Assembly (NCBI GenBank): GCA_023548195.1
Contig: JAJHZJ010000121.1
Span: 5,676,180 to 5,740,179, forward strand
Source: Bettongia penicillata ogilbyi
Lineage: Eukaryota; Chordata; Mammalia; Diprotodontia; Potoroidae
Direction of reading: 5' to 3'
Length of the DNA stretch: 64,000 bases
A program made the position numbers and the translations under genes. Of this stretch, positions 1-11,739 are shown in pieces. Position 1 is the first letter of the stretch. Each line of letters begins with the position of its first letter. The notes beneath the pieces are model-generated. The model was given only the letters and a program-made list of their open reading frames with translations. It was not told the origin of the DNA and did no database searches.

Positions 1-935
1 TAAACTTAACATGAAAAAAACAAAACTCATTATTCATTTCTTTCAATCCTTCCTTATTCCTAATTTTCCTATTACTATTCAGGGCACCACCAGTCACCAA
101 GGCTCACAAACTAGGTGCCATCATCAATTCCTTCGTCTTTCACTACTTCTTATCCATTTGGCTGCCAAGTCCCAGAATTTTCTACTTTTGTAACCTCTCA
201 TGTATCATACCCCTCTGACACTATAATCTCTATAGGTGCAGTCCTTTATCACCTCACAGTTGGACCATTGCATTAGTCTTCTGGTTCTTCTCCCTGTTTC
301 AGGTCTGTCCCCACACAAGTTCATCTTCTACTCAGCAGTTTAAATTGATTTTCTTAAACTCATGTCTGATCGTGTTATTAAGATCAACTCCATTGATTCC
401 CTTTTGCCTCTAGGATCAAAGCTTCTATTGTATGGTGTTTAAAACATTTCATACCCTTACCTACTCCTGTATTTTCCAGTTATTCTGTATCTTATCTCCC
501 CCCAATCCATGGACCCACCCTTACTATTAGATCCAGTAACACTGACTGCTTTGCTGTTGTCCCATAAGATACTCTATATCTAACTCCTGGCTTTTTCTCT
601 GGCTGTTCACCATGCCTATACATCTCTCCCTCCTCATCTCCATCTTCTAACTTCTCTGTCTTCTTTCAAGTTCCAGCTAGAATTATATCATCTACAAACA
701 GCCTTACTTAATCCTCCTTAATACTAAGTACCTTCCTTCTGTTGACTGTTTCAAATTTATTTTGCATATATATTGTTTTTTTCTTAATTGTTTGTATATA
801 TTCTCCTCCATTAGACTGAGATGCTTGAGAGCAGAAATCATATCTTTTTAAATTTTTCTTTGCATCCTCACCTTTAGCACAGTGTCTGGCACATAATAAG
901 CACTTAATAAATGATTTCTGACTTCTTGACTTGAC
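1..935 (+). mobile_element. LINE L2, 3' part of reverse transcriptase ORF plus 3' tail
   Basis: The decayed frame around 5-180 corresponds to the L2 segment after the YADD motif (Asn-Met-x-Lys-Thr then Phe-Pro-Ile-Thr-x-x-Gly). It is followed by the typical two-cysteine-rich tail text and ends with the shared L2 3' motif cagtgtctggcacataataa and taataaatg near 880-912. Many indels make it a fossil. The same segment appears on the - strand at 16030-17330. Confidence 0.8.
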
Positions 936-1064
936 ATTTACTTCTATGACTTTGTATAAATTCTCTCTCATACCTATGATGCACTCTGTCTCCCTCCCCC
1001 ATGCTTTATCTCTTTATTCATTTAAAGCTCAGCAGAAGAACTACCTTCTATGGGAGATTTTTTA

Positions 1065-4000
1065 TGGAAGTGGAGCCAATATAATGGTGTAGAGGTAGGA
1101 AGTCTCCTGAATTCTCCCAAATTCCCCTCCAAAATCTTTTAAATAATGCTTCAAATTGAATTCTGAAATAGCAGAGCCAACAAAAGAGTGTGGTAAAACA
1201 ACATTTCAAATTAAGAAAAAATGTATCAAGTGTTTATTTTTTTAGACCACTGGACAATAAAATTATATTCAAAAAAGGCCTGTGGAAACATAGATTAAAA
1301 ATTAGTCGAGAACTAAATAATCTAATATTAAAGAATGAGTGAGTCAAAGAACAAATCATAGAAATAATCAACAGTTTCACTAAAGAGAATGACAAAAATG
1401 AGACAATGTACCATAATTTGTGGGATGGAGCCAAAGTACTTAAGGGAAAATTTATATTTATAAACACCTATATAAAAAAATAGAGAAACAGTAAATCAAG
1501 GATTTGGGCATGGAACTAAAAAGCAACTAGAAAAAGAACAGGTTAAAAAATTCCTAATTAAACACCAAATTGGAAATGTTGAAAATCAAAGGAGAGATTA
1601 ATAAAATTGAAAGTTAAAAAAGAAAAAAAAATGAATAAACAAAATTAGGAGCTCGTTTTATGAAAAAATAATAAAATAAGCTGATTAATTGGTTCATTTG
1701 ATTTTTTAAACAAGGAAAGAAGAAAATCAAACTACTAAAACCAAAAATGAAAAGAGTGAAGATGAAATTAAAACAACTGAGAGCTATTTTACCCAATTAT
1801 ATGCAAGCAAATCTAACAATTTCAGTGAAATTGATAAATATTTATAAAAATATAAATTACCCAGATTAATAGAAGAGGAAATACCATACTTAAATACCTG
1901 CTGTCTTAGAAAAAAGCAATTTAATAAGCCCTAAGAAAAAAATTTCCAGGCCAATACAGATTCAGGAGTGAATTCTACCAAACATTTAAAGTACTATTAC
2001 TTAAAATACTATATAAACTATTTGGAAAATAGGCAAGGGAGGAATCCTATAAAATTCTTTTTAGGACTAAAATATTTTACTGATGACTAAATTAGGAAGA
2101 GCAAAAACAGAAAAAAAATCGTAGAACAATTTCGCTATTGAATATTGATGCAAGAATTTTAAATAAAATACCATCAAGGAGATTACAGCAATATATTACA
2201 AAGATCATTAAATATGACTAGATAGGATTTCTTCCAGGAGTACAAGTCTGGTTCAATATTAGAAAAGCTATCAGCATAATTGTCCATATCAGTTATCACA
2301 AAAAAATAAAAGTACAAAAATAATATAGTTATATCAATAGATGCAGAAAAAAGCTTTTGACAGGGAGGGAGCCAAGATGGCAGTGAAAGAAAGCAGGGAT
2401 TCATCTGTATTCATCCACAAATATCTTCAGGTACCTCTGAGAAGTGAATCTGAATGAACTTTAGAGTGGCCAAATCCACTGGGAGACAGTGTTTCAGATT
2501 TCCAGCCTAGGACACCCCAAAACATCCAAGGAAAGGATCTGTTATACTGGGCTTGAGGGCGCATGGAGCTTCTGGGAGCCACCAATGCAGATGTGGCCAT
2601 AGCAGAGCAAAGCTGAGGACTACCGATGGCTTGGCTTCCCAAACCACTCAGGATGGCATGGGAGTCCAGAAGAACTGAGTGAGAGAGAAGTGCAGGGTCC
2701 AAGGTAACTGCAGTAGTTACTCCTGAGGCTATCAGCCTACAGACTTAATGTTGAAAAGTCATCTGTTTGAACTTTCCAGGAGCCAAGATGGTGGAGTATG
2801 CAGTAAGTGCTCTCACCCTCCCTGATTAACCTTGAAAAACTCAGAGAATGTTGCCCCAGGAAAAATTCTGGAACAATGGACCAGTGGAGCCAGCAAAAGA
2901 AATAAACAATCTGGGAGGCTGGAGAGACCACCAAGAAGTCTCTCTTGCTGTGGCTGAAGGGTACTAGTACAGGACTGGAAGCATCTCAGCAAACCTATCG
3001 GAGAGGACCATCAGGAGATCCTGAGCCCAAGGGGAGTGGAGCTGGTAAACTCTAACACCAGGATCCTTGGCATGTCTTAACACAGCCAGGGGTATTGGGC
3101 AGAGATGAGGTTTGTGCAGCCCTAGCAGAGAAAGACACCTCCAGCAGCTAAACCACCCCTCCCTCACACCTTACACCATGAGCTTCAGTGTAACCCTGGA
3201 AAACTCAGACTTCACCTGGATTCTACCCTGGAACACATCAACCAGCTCAGCACCAGATAATCTGCAACATTATATAGCTTCTATGTGAAATACCAGAGAC
3301 CACAGAACCCAAAGTCAGTAACCAGGACCCTAGCTGCCAGCACTAGAAATGTGAGACAGAGCCTCCTGTACTCCAGAAGCAGAGATCCACTATAAAAGCC
3401 ATGAAAAGGCAGTCACCACGAACAAGCAGCAAATTAGAACATCAAAGACCATAGAATATTATTACAGTGACAGGAAAGAACAAAATACAAATTCAAAACA
3501 GGACAGCATTGACATTGTACCCACATCTGAAACCTCAAAAGGGAGCATTAACTGGTTTCAAATCCAAAGAGCATTCTTGAAAGAGTTCAAGAAGGATTTT
3601 AAAAGACAAATTAAAGTTAGAAGAAAAACTGAACAATGATTTTAAAAATACAATCAGCTCCTTAAAAAGTAAAATTGACCAAATGGAAATCTAACTGGGG
3701 AAAATAGCTCTTTTAAAAAGGAAGTACAAAAGCTTACCGAAGAAAATAATTTGCTAAAAATTAGAATTGAGGAAATAGAAAAAGCGTTTGACAAAATGCA
3801 AAACTAATTCCTATTATAAACACAATAAAGCATAAGTGAATAGGAAGAAGAATAAATTTCCTTAAAATAATAAGCATTATCTATCTAGAAGTATCAGCAA
3901 GCATTCTCTGTAATGTTGATAAGCTAGATGCCTTCTCAGTAGCATCAGATATGAAATAAACATGCCTGCTATCACTACTATTATTTAATATTGTACTGGA

Positions 4001-5720
4001 AACCCTAGCTATAGCAATGAGAGAAGAAAAGGAAAGAGAAGGAATTAGAGTAGGCAACTAGTGAATTAAAGTATCACTCACTGAAGACAGTATCGTGTTA
4101 TACCTAAAGCATATACCTATCTATACCTATCGATCAACTACAAAACTAGTTGAAATAATTTACAACTTCTGAAAAATTTCAGGTTATAAAATAAATCTGC
4201 ATAAATCATCAGTATTCCTCTATGTTACCATCTAAGTCAAGTGGGAAGAAATAGAAATAAAAATTACATATAAAATAACTGCAGATCATGTAAAATAATT
4301 GGGACTCTATCTTCAAAGACAAATCCAAAAGCCATATGGACACAGTTACAAAACACTTGTCATACAAATAAAGTAAGATCTAATCACTTGGAGAAATATC
4401 CATTGCTCATTGATAGGCCAAGCCAATATAAAAAAAATGACAATTTTATTTAAATATACTTATTCATTGTCATACCAGTCAAACTACTAAACAATTATAT
4501 TATACAGTTAGAAAAAATAATAAAATTCATCTGGAAGTATAAAATGTCAAGAATATCAAGGGAATCGATAAAAAAATGTGAAGATGACTTAGCCATACTA
4601 CATCTCAAACTATATTATAATAAGTAAATATTAGAACAGTCAGGCACTGGTTAAAAAAGAGTGTGGTAGATGAGTGGAATACATCAGGTATTCAATATGT
4701 AGTCATAAATGATCATAGTAATCTTGTGTTTGATAATCTCAAAGATCCAAGCTTTTGGAACAAAAACTCACTATTGACAACAATTGCCAGGAAACCTGCA
4801 AAGTAGCCTGGCAGAAATTAAGTTTAGATCAACATCTCACACAGTGTATCAAGATAGCATCAAAATGGATATATGATTTAGAGAGATCTATGAATAAAGG
4901 AAGAAATTATGATCCAACAAGAGATAGAGAAGGAAATTAACTGGATCATTTTGATTACATTAAATTAAAACTCTTATGCACAAATGAAAACAATTCTATT
5001 AAAATTAGAAGGAAAGCAAGAAACTCAGAAAAAATTTTGCAGTGTTTCTCTGAAAAAGGCCTCATTTCTCAAATATAAAAAGCATATATGAATATGAGTC
5101 ACTCCCAGAGTACAAGTGGTCAAAGGATGTGAGCAGGCAGTTTTCAGACAAAGAAGTCAAAGGTATCTATAGTCATATCAAAAAATGTTCTAAACCACTT
5201 ATTAGAGAAATTCAAATTAAAACAACTCTGAGGTTCCACCTCACAGCTATCAGATTGGCTCAAATGACAGAAAAGAAAAATTACAAATATTGGAAGAGAT
5301 GCGGAAAAATTGCAACACTAATACACTGTTGGTGGGGTTGTGAATTTATCCAACTATTCTGTGGAGCAAATTGGAAATATGCCCAAAGAACTATACAACT
5401 GTGCATCACCTTTGACCTAGCAATATCACTACTGGATCTGTATTGAGGAATGAGTGAACAAGTTGTGGCATATGATTGTGATGGAATAATATTGTGCAAT
5501 GAGACATGATGAGCAGGAGGCTTTTAGAAAAACCTAGGAAGACTTATATGAACTCATGCAAAGGGAAGTGAGCAGAACTAGGTGAACATTGTACACAGTA
5601 ACAACAACATTGTTTCATCAGTTGTGAATGCCTTAGCTATTCTCAGCAAAATAGTGATCCAAGGCAATTCTGAAGAATTTTTGAGGAAAAATGTTATCCA
5701 TACCATCTTAGATCGGGAGA
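1065..5720 (+). mobile_element. L1 LINE, outer copy, interrupted by a nested insertion
   Basis: An L1-type 5' end (ggagccaatataatgg) near 1071 is followed, after a large deletion, by decayed ORF2 from about 1210. The reverse transcriptase region is visible at 2230-2361 and resumes at 3779 with text corresponding to KAFDK. It continues through a LIFNIVLETLA-like segment at 3970-4015 and the ORF2 end near 5440 to a 3' UTR-like end near 5700. Stops and frameshifts are frequent. The largest remaining open segment (5129-5446) covers the C-terminal ORF2 end. Confidence 0.8.
2362..3778 (+). mobile_element. Nested L1 5' half (5' UTR and start of ORF1) inside outer L1
   Basis: This segment carries two gagccaagatgg L1 5' motifs (2369-2380 and 2780-2791) and a lysine/glutamate-rich coiled-coil-like ORF1 start (about 3560-3775), then stops without ORF2 or poly(A). 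It is flanked by aaaaagcttttgac (2348-2361) and aaaaagcgtttgac (3779-3792), and the outer reverse transcriptase text resumes after it. Confidence 0.65.
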
Positions 5721-6437
5721 CAGAGAAAGTAAATGAGACAGATTCACCACTACCTGAACAGGAGAGAAAAATACTAGCAAAATTATGTTCTCTAAGTGGA
5801 CAACACAGAAAGAGGTTTCTCCAACTGCCTAAAGAATACTCTGGATGTGCAGTTGTATATGTGAGAGGTGAAGCATGGCAACTAGGTATAAAGCCTATTT
5901 TATAGGAGACATTTTAAGGAACCCTAAAGTATTCAAGCCTTTGGCATGAAAGTCAGAGCATATTGTATTCCTTCCACCTTCACTGTGTTTAATAACTGGC
6001 TCCATCTCTTGGGGGAAGAGATGTAATGTAATGGGGAGCATTAAAGGTGTATGTGAGTGATAGAGTGTCTGTGAAAGAGAGACATACTGCAAGGTGGTAG
6101 GACTCATGATATCTGGCAGAAAGTAGAATAGCAACCATGTGGTAAAATGTCTCTATGAGAATTTTTAGAAAAAGAGCAATGATACATGGAACCTCAAAGT
6201 AAAAGAGCATACCAGGAATCCTTTTCCTGGAGGTATCACCAGGGTAGTACTGCAAGTTATGGAGACTTTACAAGTGCCCAATGGGATATCCATTCTGGGT
6301 GAGACAAATTATAATTTTCTTAATTCATAGCTTCCTTTGAGCTGAGAGGTGAATATTTTCATTCTCAAGAGAGTACATTTAACAATGATTTCTTAATATC
6401 AGCAAGCCTTAGTCTTAAGCACCAGGGATATACAGAA

Positions 6438-6458
6438 AAAAAAAAAAAAAAAAAAACT
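6438..6458 (+). repeat. Poly(A) run
   Basis: About 20 consecutive A after a MIR/L2-like tail (caccagggatatacag). It may be the tail of an unrecognised retroposon to its left. Confidence 0.8.
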
Positions 6459-6499
6459 ATCCCTGCCCTTGAGTGGCTTCCTTTCTACTGAAAGTTTTT

Positions 6500-6800
6500 A
6501 TTGTTAAGTCTTTCAGTTATATTTGACTCCTTGATTCCATGGACCATAGTATGCCAGGCCCTTCTATCCTTCACTATCTCTTGAAGTCTATCCAAGTTTG
6601 TGTTTGTTGTTTCCATGAGGCTACCTATTTGATCCTCTGCCACCTCCTTTGCCTTTTTCCTTCAATCTTTCCTAACATCAGGGTCTTTTCCAATGAGTCC
6701 TGTCCTCTCATTGTGTGGACAAAGTATTTAATATTCAGTTTCAATATTGGACCTTTCCATGAATACTCTACTGGGGATTGGTGCAGACATCATTAGGTAA
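6500..6800 (-). mobile_element. RTE-BovB LINE 3' end
   Basis: On the - strand the fragment reads as the BovB 3' part: text equivalent to gcctggcatactatggtcc followed by a gactgaaag-like terminus at about 6503. The ORF-derived portion is represented on the + strand by aatctttcctaacatcaggg and ttttccaatgagtcctgtcc. It is clearly related to the ruminant BovB consensus as I remember it. Marsupials carry related RTE elements. Confidence 0.75.
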
Positions 6801-6879
6801 ATATACATTTTCTGCAAGGAAATACTAGTCATTTTGCAGAGAGAGACTAGTACAACTGAAGACCTTGAAAAGGGACTTT

Positions 6880-7690
6880 GGGGACAACTGTGTTAAAGGC
6901 ATATAGGAAGGTAACTGAATGTTGCATATAGTGAACAGTGAGGAGGGGAGTTTGGTGTGAAGTGCACAGTAGAGACTATAGAAATAGTCTTCAAAGGTAG
7001 ATGGAAGCCAGTCTGTCAAACAGAGAGTTTGTATTTTTTGGAAATCAAAGGGAGCCTTTGAAGTCTCTTGAACATTGGGGTTTTGTGCCTAAACCTATTC
7101 TTAAGCAATATAAGTTTGCCAGCTTTTTCTGGATGGATTGGAGAAAAGAGACTTGAGAAAGGGTATTGGGAGGCTGTTGTAATAATCTGGACAAGAGATA
7201 ATGAGGGTTTGAATTAGAGTTGTGTCTCTGTGAATAGAAAGGAGAGTCATGTTGTTATTTTAGAATTATCAAGATTTTGGCAAATGATGGATACAGGTAA
7301 TGAGGGAGACCTCATGGTTGAAAACCTGGATGACTGGGAGGATGATAGTACGTTTGACAGAAATAGAAAAGTTCAGATGAGGAAAGAATGATGAATTCTG
7401 GATTGGTTATATTGTATTTGAGATTCCTATGGGCTGTCAAGGTGGAGAAGTTCACAGGAAATTTGTGGTGCATGCCTTGACCTCAGGAGAGGTCTGATTG
7501 TGTAGATTTGGGAGTCTTCTACACTGAGGTGATAATTGAGTCCATGGTAGCTGACACGATCACTGTAGGGGAAAAATAGTGAAGGGAGAAAAGAAAAGAG
7601 GACCAAGGAGAGAACCCCAGGATACAACAAAATTTAGAGTGATGGGCACAGAATTTTTGTGTTCTTGAAGGAGAGATTTCTCTTACTCTC
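6880..7690 (-). mobile_element. LINE L2 fragment, reverse orientation
   Basis: The + strand shows the reverse-complement L2 landmarks: ttctggatggattggaga, aggctgttgtaataatctgg (antisense of the 'ctattgcaatag' block), and near 7540 an antisense frame with a degenerate [14 protein letters not shown] segment (VEDSQIYTI) from the reverse transcriptase. Confidence 0.7.
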
Positions 7691-7949
7691 ATTGTCTCTT
7701 GACAACTCCACCCCACCCCAACACACCATAGCCTCCAATGTTAGTCCTTTCTGATTCTTATCTATGGTTATATTTAGATACCTTGTGAGCCTGGGTGCTT
7801 ATATATTTGGTTCCTATCCTTTGTTACTATCAGTGAAAGATACTGAAAGTGAGCTCCCAGTGAGAAGTATAGAAGTCAATCCAAAATGTACCTTAGTATT
7901 AAGAGGGATCCTCTAACGCAAAGATTATGTACCAGTGTGAATGGATACA

Positions 7950-8250
7950 CTTATCATCACAAACTGAGAGCTGGAAGCAGTGGATTAATCAAATTCAACC
8001 TCCTCTTTTTATAAATGAGGCACAGAAGTTAGGTGATTTGCCAGCATCACACAGCTATTCAATGTCTGAGACAGGATTTGAACTCAGGTATTCCTGACTC
8101 ATAGTTCAGTGATGTATTCTTTATAATCAAACCCTCTTACTTTACTGTTGTGGAAACTGAGGCTCAGAATTTATGTAGCTTGCCTAAGGACTACTAAGTA
8201 ACAGAGATGGGATTAGAACTCATGCTGTCTAATACCAAATACAACATTTT
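7950..8250 (-). mobile_element. MIR-like SINEs, two adjacent fragments
   Basis: Two antisense MIR-type blocks in succession: ataaatgaggcacagaagtt with cacacagctattcaatgtc (7950-8130), and gaaactgaggctcagaat with gggattagaactcatgctg (8140-8240). Confidence 0.75.
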
Positions 8251-8429
8251 TCCCCGGCACCCCACTGAATATTCCACTACCAGTACACCTCCAGGAGTAG
8301 AAGCAAGGATCTTCCCAGTCATGATGGAAGTTGGATTGAGTCATTTGTAAAGATATTCAGAAGAAACAGGATGGATTCATGTGGTGACCATCCCTATGAT
8401 ATTCTAGCTCAGTTTTACAAAATAATTGG

Positions 8430-8790
8430 AGGTTTAAAAAGCAGTTTATATGCACGTGATTTTCTCTCCACATCAATCCTGTGAAATAGGAAGTATTTTT
8501 ATCCCCATTTTACAAGTTATTAAAATGAGACTTAGAGGAGATAAGTTACTAGTCCAGATTAGGGGGAACATGCATATGTATTTCACTGTGTCATGGACTG
8601 CACTAAATGCCATACAAATGTAGTCTCATTTGATTCTCACAACAACCCTGGGAGGCATGTGTTATTATTATTTCCATTTTATAGTTGAGGAAACTGAGGC
8701 AGACAGAAGTTAAGTCACTGACTCAGGGTTACAGAGCTAGTAAGTGTCTGAAGCTGGACTGCACACAGGTCATTCTTACTCCATCAAACT
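8430..8790 (-). mobile_element. MIR-like SINEs, two adjacent fragments
   Basis: The first block has ccccattttacaagttatta. The second has ttctcacaacaaccctggga, gaggaaactgaggcagac and cagagctagtaagtgtctg, the standard antisense MIR layout. Confidence 0.8.
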
Positions 8791-9324
8791 ATCCATCTGT
8801 ATGACTGTAAACTCAGGGCTGAATGTCCACCAGCCTAGACCGCCATTGCTATGTACTTCTATGTAACCTCTAGGAAGAGAGGACTTGAGTCCTATTTGTA
8901 TCATTGAACTGTACTTTACATGTAGAAGACACTCAATAACTTTTATTACAAATAGACACAAATTGAATAGCATATTTTATTGAAACAATCTTTCTGAATC
9001 TATTTGCTTGTCAATGAGCCCCTTTAGTAAACTTTGTCATTGTTTCTACTGTAAGTATTAAACTATAGAGCTCCACTTTATTTTTATTATTGTAAAGGCA
9101 CAGATTTTTTTAAAAAAATACTTTGCCTCAACTTCAAACTGAGACCCTTTAATAATGTTTCATAAATATCAAAAGATTGATAAGAGATAGCAGAGACAGT
9201 CTTAAAGGAGCCCAAGAAAATTTTGGTGGACTTCCTGTAATTATAATGGTTGATCTAATAACAGATTGTAGAAGCTCTCTCATGTCACTACTATATTTTA
9301 GGAAAGCCAATGCCATTTTCTCAG

Positions 9325-9490
9325 ATTAATTTAATTTAATAATCACTGATTATGTATCCACTATTTGCAAGGCATTGTGGTAGTAGCCAGATAAAGAAAG
9401 AGTGTATAGAAAGTATATGAATAATAGGTAAAATGAAATAATCCCTGCTTTCAAGTAAATTGCAGTTCATTGCAGAGAAACAAATTGTGT
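9325..9490 (-). mobile_element. LINE L2 3' tail fragment, reverse orientation
   Basis: Antisense L2-type tail (tatttgcaaggcattgtggt, then ccctgctttcaagtaaattg). Short and decayed. Confidence 0.5.
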
Positions 9491-9869
9491 CCATCTAGGT
9501 AAATAAAATCACATGCAGAATAACATCCTGGTACAAGTCTGATTTGAAAGGTATTTTGTTAACACGTGAACAGTGTTTCAATTGGGTACAGTAGAAGGGT
9601 AGGGAAGAGCATGTGACAAGGACACAGGAGTGATAGTATTGCCATGGATAGATATCAGAGGAGTTATCTCCCTTTTCCATGCAGCATTTTGCTGGTAAGT
9701 ATTAATAATTTTTAAAAACTCAAAGACTTATAAATGGCAATACCTTTCTGATTTCCTAGATCTGAACATTTTTATACATTCTCTATTTTGTATCAGGAAT
9801 AAATAACAACCAGTTCTTTTGCACACCTAATTGTTTTAGCACCTTATTTAGCACCCAGTAACCTGTTGT

Positions 9870-10005
9870 GGAATATATATATGTGTGTGTGTTGTATATA
9901 TGTGTACAAATATACATGTTGTATATATGTGTATATATGTATGTGTGCAAATATATGCATATATGTATGTGTGCAAATATATATGCACATATATTTGCTA
10001 AAACT
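9870..10005. repeat. Imperfect (TATG/TGTA)n microsatellite
   Basis: Alternating tatatgtgtg and gtatatatg text. Long open frames on both strands here (rich in Tyr, Ile, Cys, Met) are artefacts of the repeat. Confidence 0.9.
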
Positions 10006-10569
10006 TATATGTCTTTGAATAGTAGAAGTGATAATAAAAGTGATATTAATTTGAAAACTATATTTACCAACATTAATTTTGAGATAGCAGGCTGAGTCAC
10101 AAATCAAATTCTGGGTTTTTCAGGATATCCTTCAGTGGTGCACTACTCAAAAAAATCCATCAATTCCTTTGAAATTTATTGCCAGATATGAAATGTCACA
10201 GGATTGAGTTGAAACTCTGACCTTACTTGCTCTATTTAATTAAGTCTGTGACAAGAGAAGTCTGACTCAACTGAAATGTCTTTGTAAGTGAATGGCCAAT
10301 GAAAAGACATCGTGGTGGATGTGTCTCTGGGGTGAGCAGTCCATCAGAAACATCATGTAACTTCTGTGTCAGTTCTCTTTAGAACCTGTGTTTGAACTTT
10401 ATCTTAGCAAGGACGCAGACTGAATGCTACATGCTGAAGTCTTGGCAGGAAGAGATTTGATCTAGGTTGTTTTAGTTTGGTTAATTTTGCTCCTTCTGCA
10501 CATCTCCCCTGGGTTAGTATGATACTGTGAAGCTAATTCTGCCTTCTTTTTCTGTCATTGTCTCCCCAG

Positions 10570-10686
10570 GCAAATGTGAATGTGGCCAATGTACCTGTTA
10601 CCCTCCAGGAGATAGCAGAGTTTATGGCAAAACCTGTGAATGTGATGATCGGAAGTGTGAAGACTTGGATGGGACAGTCTGTGGAG
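10570..10686 (+). CDS. ITGBL1: ITGBL1 internal coding exon (EGF-like module), first of four in window
   Basis: Integrin beta-like 1 is a secreted protein built almost entirely of integrin-type EGF repeats. This 117-bp exon follows a pyrimidine-rich acceptor ending in ccccag and is followed by a gtgtgt donor. It starts with the last two bases of a glycine codon (phase 1) and ends one base into the next codon. The 38 complete codons read [12 protein letters not shown], then a GDSRVYGK segment, then [14 protein letters not shown] and TVCG. The CxCGxC and CECDDRxC spacing is that of the longer I-EGF type, with the PPGD insertion I remember from ITGBL1. An open frame runs on past the donor, but into intron and SINE sequence, so the exon ends at 10686. 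Assignment rests on recalled family sequence and on the three later exons joining in frame. Confidence 0.95.
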
Positions 10687-10744
10687 GTGTGTATTATCCA
10701 TCCCCAAAAGGGAAAGAGTTATTATGCATAACTTGGATCATTTG

Positions 10745-11017
10745 GAGCAGCGAGGCAGTACAGTGGATAGAGCACTGGGACCTGGAGTCAAAAAATCTGA
10801 GTTCAATTCTTAGATACTTACGAGCTATATGACCCTGGGCAAGTCACTTAATCATTTTTTTTGCCTCGGTTTTCTCCTATGTAAAATGCAGATACATAAT
10901 AATAGCACCTACCTCTTAGGGATGTTATGCGGATCAAATGAGATAAAAATTGTAAAGTGCTGAGTACAGTGCCTGACACAGAATAAGCTCTATATAAATG
11001 TTAACTCTTATTATTTC
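10745..11017 (+). mobile_element. Marsupial MIR-like SINE starting about 60 bases past an ITGBL1 donor
   Basis: Near full length: aggcagtacagtggatagag head, ctggagtcaaaaaatctgag, tgaccctgggcaagtcact, then gcctgacacagaataagc and an ataaatg end. The conserved head is the marsupial type ('agtggatagagc'). Confidence 0.85.
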
Positions 11018-11207
11018 TTGGTAAGCTGCCATTATCACAATATCATAGCTTTGCCCTGCAGCTAGTACGGTGGAAGCTAACATATCTTCATTTTAACTGA
11101 AAAACATTACTTCATACACAAAATGTAGAGCTCTAAACCCAAAAGACAATAATATGTTTTAAAGGATTTAATTTCTAAGCATTCATATTGGAAGAAAACC
11201 TTTTGTC

Positions 11208-11445
11208 ACTTGAAATAGAGACAGCAGACAGCAGTAGATGCCATAGAGGGCTGAGCATGGAGACTGGAATATCTGATACTAGGTGTGTGATTCTGAACAA
11301 ATTGCTTAATCTTTATCTGTCTCATTTCCCTCATCTCTGAAATAGAAATAATAACAATTCCTTCCCAGGGTTGTTTCAAGGATATTGGAGGTAATATTTG
11401 TAAAGCACCCCATAGAACTAAAAGCATTATGTAAATAATATTATT
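11208..11445 (+). mobile_element. MIR-like SINE
   Basis: gtgtgtgattctgaacaaat, catttccctcatctctgaaa and tgtaaagcaccccatagaac are consecutive MIR-type landmarks. Confidence 0.75.
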
Positions 11446-11739
11446 ATTTCTTGACCTTTTGTTGTAATATTAGTCATTAACCCATAAGAATGCTACCATG
11501 CCCCACCCCTCCATTTCCTTATGAGCATCTATTGTTTCTGTCACACTCCAAATAAGCCTGCAAATTTTCAGTTATAGGAGCAATTAGAGATCTTTGAATA
11601 ACCCTTAGCCAGTATTTTATAAATCTCATTGGACAATTTACTCTAATCCCAGAGGACAAGCAAATAGCAGAATATGAATTTAAATTATCTATATGGAGAA
11701 TGCTTTAAATCAAAATTCTCAGATTTTGAGTTTTGGAAG

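Larger units (their letters stand above)
1..10569 (+). other. ITGBL1: ITGBL1 upstream intron (partial)
   Basis: No coding exon was recognised before 10570. The content is an L2 3' end, a nested L1 complex, a BovB fragment, L2 reverse copies and MIR-like SINEs, listed separately. I see nothing assignable at about 5750-6435, 7700-7945, 8795-9320, 9495-9870 and 10010-10569, apart from a poly(A) run at 6438-6458. Confidence 0.7.

Noticed and set aside
5129..5446. 105-codon + strand frame
   Set aside because: A remnant of the L1 ORF2 C-terminal end, not a host gene.
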